A stretch of DNA of 64,000 bases from VXNE01 sp965116625 (GTDB lineage Bacteria > Pseudomonadota > Gammaproteobacteria > Pseudomonadales > Azotimanducaceae): positions 868,001 to 932,000 of the forward strand of contig OZ220717.1 in assembly GCA_965116625.1 (NCBI GenBank). Direction: 5' to 3'. Positions within the stretch are counted from its first letter, which is position 1. Each line of letters begins with the position of its first letter. This document shows, one piece after another, positions 27,100 to 35,965 of the stretch. The position numbers and the translations under genes were made by a program. The notes beneath the pieces are model-generated. The model was not told the origin of the DNA and searched no databases. It worked only from the letters and a program-made list of their open reading frames with translations.

Positions 27100-28318
27100 A
27101 CTCGTTCGCGTCTCCTTCGACGCGCTGCGCGTGAACCTGCTGCGCAGCGTGCTGACGATGCTGGGTATCGTCATCGGCGTCGCCGCGGTCATCGCCATGG
27201 TTACGGTGGGCGCGGGCGCGCAGGCGGAAGTCGACAGGCAGATCGAATCGCTCGGCAGCAACGTGCTGATGATCAGGTCCGGATCGCGCTGGTTCGGCGG
27301 AGCGCGCACCGCTGCCGGGAGCACCCAGTCCCTGACGGTGGAGGACACGCGGGCGCTCAAGGTGGAGATTCCCGAAATCGCCGCGGCCGCATCCGCGAAC
27401 CGGGGGTCGGCGCAGGTGGTCGTGGGAAACATGAACTGGTCGACCACCATCTACGGGATTGACGCGGACTACATGATTGCCCGCAACTGGGAGCTAGCCC
27501 AGGGCCGGGAGTTCGAGCCGGCGGAGTTTCGAAACGGCGCAAAGGTCGCCCTGTTGGGGAACACGGTGGTCGAGGAACTGTTCGGCGCCGGCAACGTCGT
27601 CGGCCAGGCCATACGCATCAAGAACGTCCCGTTCACGGTCGTCGGAGCGCTCAAGGCGAAGGGCCAGTCTTTCGGGCCCTGGGACCAGGACGACACCGTC
27701 ATGGTGCCGTTCAAGACCGCCGAGGGTCGGCTGCTCGGCAAGTCCAAGCACCGCACCGGTTCTGTCCGGGACATATACGTATCGGTGGGAGATGCGGACG
27801 CGATGGATTTCGTTGAACAGGACATCACCGAACTCCTGCGCCAGCGGCACCGCATCGGCCCGGGCGAGGAGGACACCTTTTCGATCCGCAACATGACGGA
27901 GATGGTGGAAGCGCGCGTCGAGGCGAGGCAGATATTCAACATGCTGCTGGCCGCCGTCGCGTCGGTGTCGCTGGTGGTCGGCGGGATCGGCATCATGAAC
28001 ATCATGCTGGTGTCCGTCACCGAACGGACCCGGGAGATCGGCCTCCGAATGGCGGTGGGCGCGAAGGAGCGCGACATCATGCTGCAGTTCCTGGTGGAAG
28101 CCGTGACGCTATGCCTGCTAGGGGGCCTCATCGGCATTGTGGTTGCGCTGACGATTACCGTCGGCGTCGCGGAGATCGCCGGTTGGCCGGTCCTCGTGCA
28201 GTGGCCCATCGTCATCATCGCGATCGCGTTCTCCGCCGCGATCGGGATATTTTTCGGCTTCTATCCCGCGCGAAAGGCCGCGGCGAAGGATCCGATCGAA
28301 GCGCTGCGCAGCGAGTAG
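27086..28318 (+). CDS. MacB-type ABC transporter permease
   Basis: FtsX-like permease: one helix at the N terminus (LRSVLTMLGIVIGVAAVIAMVTV), a ~220-residue periplasmic domain, and three C-terminal helices (MLLAAVASVSLVVGGIGIMNIMLVSV is the first). The MTERTREIGLRMAVGA-like stretch (VTERTREIGLRMAVGAKERDI) is a signature of the family. Start ATG 27086 overlaps the ATPase by 14 bp. With the adaptor and a TolC duct it would form an exporter of peptides, siderophores, glycolipids or macrolides; substrate is not inferable. Confidence 0.95.
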   Translation: MSLFELVRVSFDALRVNLLRSVLTMLGIVIGVAAVIAMVTVGAGAQAEVDRQIESLGSNVLMIRSGSRWFGGARTAAGSTQSLTVEDTRALKVEIPEIAAAASANRGSAQVVVGNMNWSTTIYGIDADYMIARNWELAQGREFEPAEFRNGAKVALLGNTVVEELFGAGNVVGQAIRIKNVPFTVVGALKAKGQSFGPWDQDDTVMVPFKTAEGRLLGKSKHRTGSVRDIYVSVGDADAMDFVEQDITELLRQRHRIGPGEEDTFSIRNMTEMVEARVEARQIFNMLLAAVASVSLVVGGIGIMNIMLVSVTERTREIGLRMAVGAKERDIMLQFLVEAVTLCLLGGLIGIVVALTITVGVAEIAGWPVLVQWPIVIIAIAFSAAIGIFFGFYPARKAAAKDPIEALRSE

Positions 28319-28453
28319 CGCGAGGACGGAAATCGGCGCGGACCAGCGCGACCGTCCGCGGTGTCCCCGATGGACACACGGTCTTGAATTCGCTTACCTT
28401 CAATTGACACGGCCCCGTTGCGGGGCGTGACACCACATCGGGGAGGAACCTGC

Positions 28454-29341
28454 ATGCGCTTCAGCGTATGCCTCAAGACACACGAGCCTTTCGACGACCT
28501 GGTCGAGGTCGCCAACCACGCCGAGCGCACCGGATGGGACGGCCTCTGGTACACGGACCACTTCCACGCCGGCCCCGGAGAGCCCCGCCCCGAATGCTGG
28601 ATCACGCTTGCTGCGCTGGCCGCGCGGGTGCCGCGCATGCGCATCGGCTCGCTGGTCACCGGAAACACGTTCCGCCACCCCCCGGTGCTGGCAAAAATGG
28701 CAGCCACGCTGGATCACATCAGCGGCGGCCGTGTCGTCCTGGGCCTGGGCTCCGCCTGGTCCGAGAACGAGCATCGCCAGTACGGCATCCCGTACTACAC
28801 CGTGGCCGAGCGGCTGCGGCGGCTCGACGAGGCGTGCGCCGTGATCAAGATGCTATTCAATCAATCGTCAAGCGATTTCAACGGCCGCTACTACCGGCTC
28901 GAACGCGCAACCCTGGAGCCGAAACCCCTGCAGGATCCGCTGCCGCTCATGATCGGTGGTGGCGGCGAGAAGATGACACTCAGGATCACCGCCAAACACG
29001 CCGACGAGTGGAACATCTACGGCAACGTCGCGGCCATGAAGCACAAGATGCGCATCCTGGATCAGCATTGCGCTGACATTGGCCGCGATCCAGAGGAGAT
29101 CCAGCGCTCGGCGGCAGCGGCGTTGTGGATGAGCGAGGACAAGGCGTACATCGACGATCTGAAACGCCGTGACAGGGGACAGGGGGCCATGATCGGGTCG
29201 GTCGAGGAGATCCGGGAGGTCGTCGATCAATACGCCGCCGCCGGCGTCGACGAACTGATCATCGCGGACTACAACCTCGGCTCGAAGCCGCAGCGGATCG
29301 CGGCGATGGATACGTTCATCAAGGAAGTCGTCGGGCGTTAG
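28454..29341 (+). CDS. LLM-class flavin/F420-dependent oxidoreductase
   Basis: Luciferase-like protein: MRFSVCLKTHEPF start, ERTGWDGLWYTDHF, RIGSLVTGNTFRHPPVLAKMAATLDHISGGRVVLGLGSAW, and PLMIGGGGEKMTLRITAKHADEWN. This form is close to F420-dependent LLM enzymes, though F420 use in this organism cannot be shown. GGGAGGAA precedes ATG 28454; 295 residues. It ends within a 4-bp overlap of the convergent VOC gene. Confidence 0.85.
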   Translation: MRFSVCLKTHEPFDDLVEVANHAERTGWDGLWYTDHFHAGPGEPRPECWITLAALAARVPRMRIGSLVTGNTFRHPPVLAKMAATLDHISGGRVVLGLGSAWSENEHRQYGIPYYTVAERLRRLDEACAVIKMLFNQSSSDFNGRYYRLERATLEPKPLQDPLPLMIGGGGEKMTLRITAKHADEWNIYGNVAAMKHKMRILDQHCADIGRDPEEIQRSAAAALWMSEDKAYIDDLKRRDRGQGAMIGSVEEIREVVDQYAAAGVDELIIADYNLGSKPQRIAAMDTFIKEVVGR

Positions 29342-29763
29342 TCCGCCAGATCGATCGTCTCGGCGCACTCCTCGAAGACCTGCACGAGGGCGCCGAACGT
29401 GTCCTTGGGATGCAGGTAGAAATGCTTGAAGCTCGCGCGCTCATCGTTGTAGCCAAGCACCCTGATCCCGTTCGATTCGAAGTGGTCCCGTGCCTCGGCC
29501 AGGTCGTCGACGGCGCAAGAGATGTGATGGAACCCTTCGCCATACTTGGCCAGGTACTGGCCGACGGCGCCCTCTCCCGGCGTACGCGGCGACACCAGCT
29601 CCACCTTCTTGCCGCCAAGCCGGAAGGTGATCCAGTCGAACCCCTCTCCTGGCGATTCTCCGGCGTCGCGGAGCAGTTCGCCGCCGAGAATGTCGCAGAA
29701 CAGGTTGCGCGCCCTGTCCATGTCCAGCACGCCGATGGAGACGTGGTCGAGTCGTTTCAGCAC
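29338..29763 (-). CDS. VOC-family protein resembling methylmalonyl-CoA epimerase
   Basis: Vicinal-oxygen-chelate fold of 141 residues: RLDHVSIGVLDMDRA at the N terminus, FRLGGKKVELVSP, EGFHHISCAVDDLAEAR and YLHPKDTFGALVQVFEE. The His and Glu positions (LDHV, VELV, FHHI, VQVFEE) fit the four VOC metal ligands, and HPKDT-G-LV is typical of methylmalonyl-CoA epimerase. Without the mutase nearby, a lyase or isomerase on another acyl-CoA remains possible. Confidence 0.75.
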   Translation of the reverse strand: MLKRLDHVSIGVLDMDRARNLFCDILGGELLRDAGESPGEGFDWITFRLGGKKVELVSPRTPGEGAVGQYLAKYGEGFHHISCAVDDLAEARDHFESNGIRVLGYNDERASFKHFYLHPKDTFGALVQVFEECAETIDLAD

Positions 29764-29893
29764 GTGTCAGGTTCCTCTGTGACTGGCGATGCCGGATGCG
29801 ATGCGTGGGACGATCCGATCGCCGTGTAAGATGGCGCAGTCTACCGCGAGGGGGTGTGACGGATTGGCGGGTAGCCGAAAAGGAACTAAACCA

Positions 29894-30442
29894 TTGTGGC
29901 CGGTGCGGATCGTCGCTTGGCTGATCGTTCTCGCGAGCATCGGAATGGTGTTGACCGCGTGCCAGGGTTACCAGCACGTCGACCCTCCATCGAGTTTCGA
30001 CCTGACCGGCACCTGGGTTCTGAACGAAAGCGATAGCGACGCTGCCCCCGACCCGGACGAGATCCGTCGCCGCGAGGACGTTGAGGTGCTGCGCGGCCGG
30101 CAGCGTGACGCCGGGGCGTCGAGCGCTTTCGTGGTCCACGACTTCCCCGTCATCGGCGCGACGCGCATGGTCATCGAGCAGGACGACTACTCGATGGGCA
30201 TCGACTACAACGGTAACGGTGGTGGCTACCGGGATGTGACCTGGGGCGAACGGGAGCGCAGCTTCTGGACGATTCGGGCGGGCTGGCGCGACGACGCGCT
30301 CGTGATCGAGTCCCGCCGCGACCCGATCCGCGGCACCGAAACCATGCGCCTCGAGAACGGCGGACAGCAGTTGCGCGTGGAGGTGTTCGTCAGGACCGGC
30401 GGCCAGGATGTGAGAAAGGTGCGGGTGTTCGATCGGCAGTAG
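29894..30442 (+). CDS. Lipoprotein of unknown function
   Basis: A signal segment (RIVAWLIVLASIGMVLTAC) ends in a lipobox VLTAC. The mature chain starts FDLTGTWVLNESDSD, resembling lipocalin-like calycin proteins that begin with GTW, and consists mostly of beta-strand-like stretches. TTG 29894, with AGGA upstream, places the signal peptide at the N terminus; the frame extends to 29789. 182 residues. No close family recognised. Confidence 0.65.
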   Translation: MWPVRIVAWLIVLASIGMVLTACQGYQHVDPPSSFDLTGTWVLNESDSDAAPDPDEIRRREDVEVLRGRQRDAGASSAFVVHDFPVIGATRMVIEQDDYSMGIDYNGNGGGYRDVTWGERERSFWTIRAGWRDDALVIESRRDPIRGTETMRLENGGQQLRVEVFVRTGGQDVRKVRVFDRQ

Positions 30443-30524
30443 TTGAAGCAGCCAAAGCGTGGCCGCGCGGCGGCACTCCGTTCGGGAGCAGTGACGTCCA
30501 TGCCTTGCCCGGTAGCGTCACCGA

Positions 30525-30734
30525 TTACTGATCTTCTTCCACGACCTTCAAATACGCCAGCCGAGTCACGAGCGTGGGTACGGCCAAACAGAGGATAAAC
30601 AGGATGATACCGATCGAAGTCGGGACTTCTATTTCCAACGCATCACCCAAGAGAACAAGCGGAGCAAGGGTGGCGAAGAAAACCAATGGCCAAAGGAACG
30701 TCATCAGCGCCAGCGCAACCAACACATTTCGCAT
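30525..30734 (-). CDS. Small two-helix membrane protein
   Basis: 69 residues with two hydrophobic segments (VLVALALMTFLWPLVFFATLA and SIGIILFILCLAVPTLVTRLA) and an acidic tail VVEEDQ. No family is recognised. It lies alone between the lipoprotein gene and tRNA-Asn; hydrophobic pattern is the only support. Confidence 0.5.
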   Translation of the reverse strand: MRNVLVALALMTFLWPLVFFATLAPLVLLGDALEIEVPTSIGIILFILCLAVPTLVTRLAYLKVVEEDQ

Positions 30735-30823
30735 GGGTCAGCGTCCCGTTCACACCTTGAAGGGGACCACCAGTGTAAGCGGTCCTGCCGCGAGACCCCG
30801 AACTTTCCGACGCGTTTGCCTGA

Positions 30824-30829
30824 TATACT
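30824..30829 (+). promoter_or_regulatory. -10 box of the tRNA-Asn promoter
   Basis: TATACT lies 12 bp before the tRNA 5' end and is followed by a GC-rich discriminator (GCCGCGCCCCG), the hallmark of stringently controlled stable-RNA promoters. The -35 is weak. Confidence 0.55.
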
Positions 30830-30841
30830 GCCGCGCCCCGT

Positions 30842-30917
30842 TCCGCCTTAGCTCAGTTGGTAGAGCAGCTGACTGTTAATCAGCGGGTCGCTGGTTCGAG
30901 CCCAGCAGGCGGAGCCA
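30842..30917 (+). tRNA. tRNA-Asn (anticodon GTT), CCA encoded
   Basis: Acceptor arms TCCGCCT and AGGCGGA pair over seven bases; the D arm is GCTCAGTTGGTAGAGC, the anticodon arm CTGACTGTTAATCAG with GTT, and the T arm GCTGGTTCGAGCCCAGC. G73 and CCA are encoded. Confidence 0.97.
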
Positions 30918-30989
30918 AACTCCTTTGGGTCCAACCCGAATACATAGGCAACCACGTTGGCTGTCTCATGAGTCGTGCCCCGTCCCTGC

Positions 30990-32255
30990 CTATGCGACAG
31001 TCTCCCATCCAATCCGGAATCCCGGGTAGGCGAACGCGCCGGAGAGCCGCTCGCAATCTCTCTCGCTGACCCCGCATGCACGCGCGGACTCGTACCAGCG
31101 GGCGCGTACGGTATCTTCCATTTCGGCCATGAGCGCGATCGCCTCGTCTCGCTTCGTGTGGAAGCGCTCACATTGCGTTAGCAGATTGCGGGCGTTCGCA
31201 TAACGGCCTTCGTCACCGCAGACAAGAGCGAGGTCCCTTCGCTCCTGGCTCGGGGGAGACGAGGGCGTCAGGTCGTAGGCGGGCGAGAGCTTCCAGTCCT
31301 CGGATAGCGCAATAACCGCATGGTTGCGCGGATGATCGTCGGTATTGGAAACAAGCGCGTTGAACACCATCCGGCGATAGAGTTCTTTCGCATCGTCAAG
31401 GGGCTGGGCGGAGAGGCGCCGGAGCTCTTCGGCGAGCACGACATAGGACCATCTATCGCGCTCATTCTCATCGGCGCGGAGCAGGGTCAGCGCGCTCAGC
31501 ATTCGCGCGCGCCGGTATCCGGTTTCCGTCTTTTGGCGATCGAAACGCCTTACAAGCAATGCATCTCGGTCGCCAATTCGTGTAACGCGGGACTCCGCTG
31601 CCTGGATTCCGCACCTGCGCGCGAGGGCGAGCATCGCATGTTCCAACCGCGCGTGATTCCATCGGTCATCGGCACGGTTGAACTTCGCGATCCATAGCCC
31701 GTCGTCATCTTCTACGACCGTCTTCGGGCGGGCGCCACCCATCGATGTTCCGCCCAGCAACTCGTAGGCCTGCTGTGCATCAGGATCATCCGCAAGGGCC
31801 CTGTCTTCGATTACGCCGTCAGCTATCGCCTGCAGCTTTTCGAGGTCCATCGTCCGGTTGAATTCCCGGCGCGGAGCAGGCGGCTCTCGCCCCAGCCCGA
31901 ACCCGAGCGCCCCCGCTCGGTCATCGGGGGAGTGCAACAGATAGTCGAGTTCTTCCAGCTCAGCGACGCCCGCATACTTTTCGATGATGCGGCGACCCCA
32001 GTAGTCGGGGCTCGCGTCGCGCAACGCCCCGAAAACCCCGCTCAAGCGCCTGTTCTCGTAGGTTCTGCTATCGAGCTTGAGTTCGAACGGATCGATTGGA
32101 ACCGCATCCTCACGCGCGAGGTAGTTCCGGCCATAGACGAATCGCCCGACAGGGGTACCCTGGCGGTCCTTTTCCAGGCTGAACCTGCCTGCCGTCACGA
32201 AGTCCGACTGCCCGGGAAGGGTGATGTAGATGTAGCACTCGTTGCTAGAAGTCAT
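30990..32255 (-). CDS. hipA: HipA-family serine/threonine kinase toxin
   Basis: Toxin of a hipBA system; HipA kinases usually phosphorylate an aminoacyl-tRNA synthetase or other translation target and induce growth arrest. The glycine-rich ATP loop with the autophosphorylated serine is GGTSMGGARPK (about 168-178); LWIAKFNR holds the ATP lysine; the catalytic segment is NALVSNTDDHPRNHAV (about 299-314); AYDLTPS follows. ATG 32255 gives 421 residues. It overlaps hipB by 11 bp. Target cannot be predicted. Confidence 0.93.
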   Translation of the reverse strand: MTSSNECYIYITLPGQSDFVTAGRFSLEKDRQGTPVGRFVYGRNYLAREDAVPIDPFELKLDSRTYENRRLSGVFGALRDASPDYWGRRIIEKYAGVAELEELDYLLHSPDDRAGALGFGLGREPPAPRREFNRTMDLEKLQAIADGVIEDRALADDPDAQQAYELLGGTSMGGARPKTVVEDDDGLWIAKFNRADDRWNHARLEHAMLALARRCGIQAAESRVTRIGDRDALLVRRFDRQKTETGYRRARMLSALTLLRADENERDRWSYVVLAEELRRLSAQPLDDAKELYRRMVFNALVSNTDDHPRNHAVIALSEDWKLSPAYDLTPSSPPSQERRDLALVCGDEGRYANARNLLTQCERFHTKRDEAIALMAEMEDTVRARWYESARACGVSERDCERLSGAFAYPGFRIGWETVA

Positions 32256-32586
32256 TGTCCAACACCCCCGGCGTGCGTGAGCGTGCCCGCTCACGGGATT
32301 CCGCGAGGGCGAGTCCTTCGACGTCACCGGCCGGATCGGCGAGGTCGTCCATCGGGCCGAGCAGGTCATAAGCCCAGAGGAGACCCACGTAAACGGCTAC
32401 CCCGGTCGTTGGCTTGCCCTTCTCGGCATCAGCGATTGCGCGGACGCCCGCACCGATTTTCCCGCTTACATCCCGGAGAGTGAGATTGCGCCGCAAGCGC
32501 GCGGTCTTGAGGTTTGCGCCAAGCTGTCGCAGCGCGCCTTCTACGGGGTAGGGCGGCGATGTTGAGAGTGTATTTTTGGCAACCAT
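32245..32586 (-). CDS. hipB: HipB-like antitoxin with helix-turn-helix
   Basis: Cro/C1-type DNA-binding antitoxin upstream of hipA. Helix-turn-helix: LGANLKTARLRRNLTLRDVSGKIGAGVRAIADAEKGKPTTGVAVYVGLLWAYDL (about 22-75). The C-terminal ~40 residues would contact HipA. 113 residues; the ATG at 32586 lies within the first of four palindromic operators, consistent with tight autoregulation. Confidence 0.9.
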   Translation of the reverse strand: MVAKNTLSTSPPYPVEGALRQLGANLKTARLRRNLTLRDVSGKIGAGVRAIADAEKGKPTTGVAVYVGLLWAYDLLGPMDDLADPAGDVEGLALAESRERARSRTPGVLDNDF

Positions 32587-32713
32587 GCTCTTAAGGGCGC
32601 TCTATCGGTGTTTATGTGCTCTTAAAGGCACTCTAGCAGGCATTTTTGAGGATGCCAAACATAAATGTGCTCTTAAAGACATTGTATCTGCGTTAGCGTG
32701 CTCTCAAGAGCGT
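32585..32713. promoter_or_regulatory. Four-copy palindromic operator array of hipBA
   Basis: Four imperfect copies of the 16-bp palindrome GTGCTCTTAAGAGCAC occur at 32585-32600, 32616-32631, 32667-32682 and 32698-32713 with 12-14 matches each. Centres are 31, 51 and 31 bp apart, about 3, 5 and 3 helical turns, so all sites face the same side of DNA. E. coli hipBA also has multiple operators, but with a different sequence. Confidence 0.75.
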
Positions 32714-32808
32714 ATTGTTGTGTTCTCGCAGAGCCATAGCTATGGCGATCCGCGGTTCTCGGCTAGGATTGATTGTGAGAGGGGAAGACGCTGAGGACGA
32801 GGGAGCGC

Positions 32809-33576
32809 GTGGGAGCCATTGATTCGACGACCAATCGATTTGGCGGGGTACTCACCCGGCCTGAAGCCCTGAAGGACGATCCGGAGTCCTTCTCTGAACA
32901 GTTGCGCCACTCCCTGGCGGTGTGGAAAAACGATGGCTATCTTCTCGTCTGGCTGGAAGTCCCCATTGCCAAGTCGGCACTCATCCCCGTGGCCGTCGAA
33001 CAGGGTTTCAGCTTTCACCACAGCGGGGAGGACTACCTCATGCTCACCCTTCAGTTGAAGGAAGGGGCGTTCATTCCGGGTTACTCCACCCACTTCGTCG
33101 GGGCGGGCGGCGTGGTGATCAACGAACGGGACGAGTTGCTGGTGGTTTGCGAGAACTACCTCGTTTCCAGCAACCGTCCGCCGTTTTTCAAGTTGCCGGG
33201 CGGCCTTCTGCATCCGGGCGAACACCTGGTGACCGGGGTCATGCGCGAAGTGCACGAGGAGACCGGGATCGAGACCGAGTTCAACCGCGTCGTCTGCTTT
33301 CGGCACTGGCACGGATACCGGCACGGAAAATCCGACATCTATTTCGTCTGTCTTCTCCGGCCACTGAACGAGACCATCGTCAGGCAGGAGGAGGAGATTG
33401 CCCAGTGCCAGTGGATGCCCTTGCAGGAGTACCTGGATGCCGATGGGGTGAGCCTTTTCAACAAGGAGATCGTCCGGGCGGCACTGACTGACACGGGCGT
33501 GGTCCCAACGGAGATCAAGGGACACCGTGATCCTGAACTGCACGAGTTTTTCATGCCGGCGGACCTGGATTGGTGA
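32809..33576 (+). CDS. Nudix hydrolase (NUDT6-like)
   Basis: The Nudix box is GGLLHPGEHLVTGVMREVHEETGIE (about 141-165, matching GX5EX7REUXEEXGU). The ~90 residues before it, with FGGVLTRPEAL and the acetyltransferase-like LLVWLEVPIAKSALIPVAVEQGFSFHHS, fit the pre-Nudix domain of NUDT6-type proteins. 255 residues from GTG 32809. Substrate unknown. Confidence 0.9.
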   Translation: MGAIDSTTNRFGGVLTRPEALKDDPESFSEQLRHSLAVWKNDGYLLVWLEVPIAKSALIPVAVEQGFSFHHSGEDYLMLTLQLKEGAFIPGYSTHFVGAGGVVINERDELLVVCENYLVSSNRPPFFKLPGGLLHPGEHLVTGVMREVHEETGIETEFNRVVCFRHWHGYRHGKSDIYFVCLLRPLNETIVRQEEEIAQCQWMPLQEYLDADGVSLFNKEIVRAALTDTGVVPTEIKGHRDPELHEFFMPADLDW

Positions 33577-33628
33577 GCCGGCGGCGGGCATTGATCTGCC
33601 CGCAAAAACCCAACACGAGGTAATTGCT

Positions 33629-34438
33629 ATGCCTGATCGGATGCCTGCAGAACCGTACGAGGTCTACGCGATCCGCTACGCGCACTTTGACCGACCTGCC
33701 AGGGACAACTTCATCTTTGGCGATATCCACGACGGACCTATGCCGCTCGACTTCTTCATCTGGGCGATCGTCGGCAACGGGAGATCTTTCGTCGTGGATC
33801 TCGGCTTCGAGCACGGGGTCGCCGATCGACGTGGACGGTCGATCCTGCGCCTGCCCTCGGAAGGGCTGCAGATGCTCGGCATTGACTCGAACAGGGTCGA
33901 GGACGTCATCGTGACGCACCTGCACTACGACCATGCCGGCGACCTCTCTTCGTTTCCGAACGCGAAGCTATACCTGCAGGATCGCGAGATGGCGTTCGCG
34001 ACTGGCCGGCATATGGGACATCAGCGCATGCGGCAGGTCTTCGACGTCGAGTACGTGTGCGATTTCGTTCGGGCCGTGTACGACGACCGAGTAGTGTTCA
34101 TCGACGGCGCGCAGGAGATCGCGCCTGGCATCAGCGTGCATCACATCGGCGGGCACACGGACGGCCATCAGTCCGTCCGCGTATGGACCGAAAGCGGCTG
34201 GCTGGTGCTGGCGTCGGACGCCGTTCATTTCTACGCCAACATGACCGAGCAGAACCCGTTCCCGATCGTCTACGACGTCGGTGCCATGATCGAAGGGTTC
34301 GACACGATTCGTGGGTTGGCGGATGCCGAAGAGCTGATCATTCCGGGACACGACCCGCTGGTCGTGGATCGATTCCCCTGCCCGGACAAGACCTTCGAAG
34401 GCGAGATCGTGCGGCTCGACCGGGGTCCATCGGTTTAG
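33629..34438 (+). CDS. Metallo-beta-lactamase-fold hydrolase (N-acyl homoserine lactonase-like)
   Basis: The zinc motif THLHYDHAGD (HxHxDH) near residue 92, a later HIGGHTDG histidine, an aspartate in LASDAVH and a C-terminal IIPGHDP give all expected ligands. The family includes quorum-quenching AiiA-type lactonases and other lactonases. ACGAGG precedes ATG 33629; 269 residues. The flanking Nudix and hydrolase genes give no specific substrate. Confidence 0.82.
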   Translation: MPDRMPAEPYEVYAIRYAHFDRPARDNFIFGDIHDGPMPLDFFIWAIVGNGRSFVVDLGFEHGVADRRGRSILRLPSEGLQMLGIDSNRVEDVIVTHLHYDHAGDLSSFPNAKLYLQDREMAFATGRHMGHQRMRQVFDVEYVCDFVRAVYDDRVVFIDGAQEIAPGISVHHIGGHTDGHQSVRVWTESGWLVLASDAVHFYANMTEQNPFPIVYDVGAMIEGFDTIRGLADAEELIIPGHDPLVVDRFPCPDKTFEGEIVRLDRGPSV

Positions 34439-34491
34439 GGACTTTAGCCACGCGGGGATCACACGTTTCGTCACCCCGGGCCGCAAACAAC

Positions 34492-35877
34492 ATGGATCTG
34501 CGAAACACCGAGTACCGCATCGTCGGCCGCTGGCCCACGCGGATCGTGCATGCCAATGGTCGGAGTCTCGACGCCGAGCGCGGTCTGCTGTTGGTGCCGT
34601 CGTGCCGGAAGCACGACGAGAGTGCTGCGGTCGGGTTGCCCTTCGTGCGCGTTCCCGCCCGCGGCGACCACGGCGCGGCGCCGCTGGTCGTTCTTGCCGG
34701 CGGTCCCGGGGTACCCGCCATCGGCGCGTTCGAGACCAGCTTCTTCGAACACGTCGAGCGGTTCTCGGAAATCTGCGATGTGGTCACTTTCGACCAACGG
34801 GGCGCCAATGGGGCATTACCCAACCTGGTCAACCCGTCACCACCGCGCTACGTCCTTGACGCCGTCCTGACCCGTGACGGCTTCCTTGACGCGCAACGTG
34901 AGAGCGCACGTGGGTTGGCCACGTACTGGCGCGAACTCGGCGTCGACCTGAACGCGTATAACACCATCGAAAATGCCCACGATGTCAACGACCTGCGCCG
35001 GGCGCTGGGCGTGGACAAGGTCAACCTCCACTGCGCGAGCTACGGCTCCCACCTTGGCCTGACGGTCCTCAAGCTGCACGGGGAGCACGTCGACCGGGCG
35101 ATCCTTTGCATCGTCGAGGGTCTCGACGACACCCACAAGCTGCCGGCGAACATCGACTGGCACTTCCGCCACCTCAGCGACCTTGCGCGAACCGATCGCA
35201 GGCTGAAGGGCCAGTTTCCCGACCTCTTCGGTGAAATCGCCGAAGTCCTTGACACGTTCGACCGCGTGGCTGAAAGCGTGAAGTTGCCTACTGCGAACAC
35301 GCGTACGGTACTCGGCAAGTTGGCGGTGCAAGTCGTGATCGGGAACGCGCTCGGTAGCATCCGCGCCATTCGGGACCTGCCGCACTTCACCCGGCAACTG
35401 GCGAGGGGCGACCTTGCGACGCTGACCCGACGCGTCGAGCGGTGGCTGACCGGCCCCGGCATCCACGGCATGCAATTGGCCATGGACTACGCCTCGGGAG
35501 CGACCGCGGAACGAATGGCACTGATCGAGGCGCAACGCGCGGGTGCGCTTCTCGATGACAGCTTCAACCTGCCGTTCCCCTTCGTCGGCGACGCGCTCGG
35601 CGTCGATGACCTCGGCGACGATTTTCGCGCTCCGGTCGAAAGCGACACGCCGACCCTCTTCTGCGCCGGCACGCTGGACGGGCGAACCCCGATCGCCAAC
35701 GCCAGGGAGGTCCAGCGCGGGTTCCGCAACTCGCACCTGATCGTCGTCGAGGGCATGACCCACGAACTTCCGGCGCTGCTACTGGACTCGCAGACGGACT
35801 TTCTGCAAGGCATGGATCCCGGCGTCGAGCGGTTAAGCCGCCCGTTCGCGTTCAATCCCTATCGCAGTGCCGCCTGA
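34492..35877 (+). CDS. Alpha/beta hydrolase (S33 peptidase-like)
   Basis: A 461-residue hydrolase with an oxyanion-loop motif LAGGPGVPA, VTFDQRGANGALPN, a nucleophile motif HCASYGSHLGL, an acid in AGTLDGRTPI and histidine in GMTHELP. The layout is that of proline-iminopeptidase or TAP-like S33 hydrolases. The nucleophile elbow has Ala before the serine instead of the usual Gly (AxSYG-type), so activity may differ. ATG 34492 chosen; longer frame upstream is a shadow of the lactonase-like gene. Confidence 0.8.
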   Translation: MDLRNTEYRIVGRWPTRIVHANGRSLDAERGLLLVPSCRKHDESAAVGLPFVRVPARGDHGAAPLVVLAGGPGVPAIGAFETSFFEHVERFSEICDVVTFDQRGANGALPNLVNPSPPRYVLDAVLTRDGFLDAQRESARGLATYWRELGVDLNAYNTIENAHDVNDLRRALGVDKVNLHCASYGSHLGLTVLKLHGEHVDRAILCIVEGLDDTHKLPANIDWHFRHLSDLARTDRRLKGQFPDLFGEIAEVLDTFDRVAESVKLPTANTRTVLGKLAVQVVIGNALGSIRAIRDLPHFTRQLARGDLATLTRRVERWLTGPGIHGMQLAMDYASGATAERMALIEAQRAGALLDDSFNLPFPFVGDALGVDDLGDDFRAPVESDTPTLFCAGTLDGRTPIANAREVQRGFRNSHLIVVEGMTHELPALLLDSQTDFLQGMDPGVERLSRPFAFNPYRSAA

Positions 35878-35965
35878 CGTACTCAAGACAGGCGATGGCA
35901 ATCTTTGCGCGTATGGCCTAAGGGGATCGATGGCGCCCAGTGTCAGGTGCGTAGAGGCTTGTGTA

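Noticed and set aside
32585..32713. Possible CRISPR array
   Set aside because: Only four degenerate 16-bp palindromes with unequal gaps (31, 51, 31), next to an HTH antitoxin; operators fit better.
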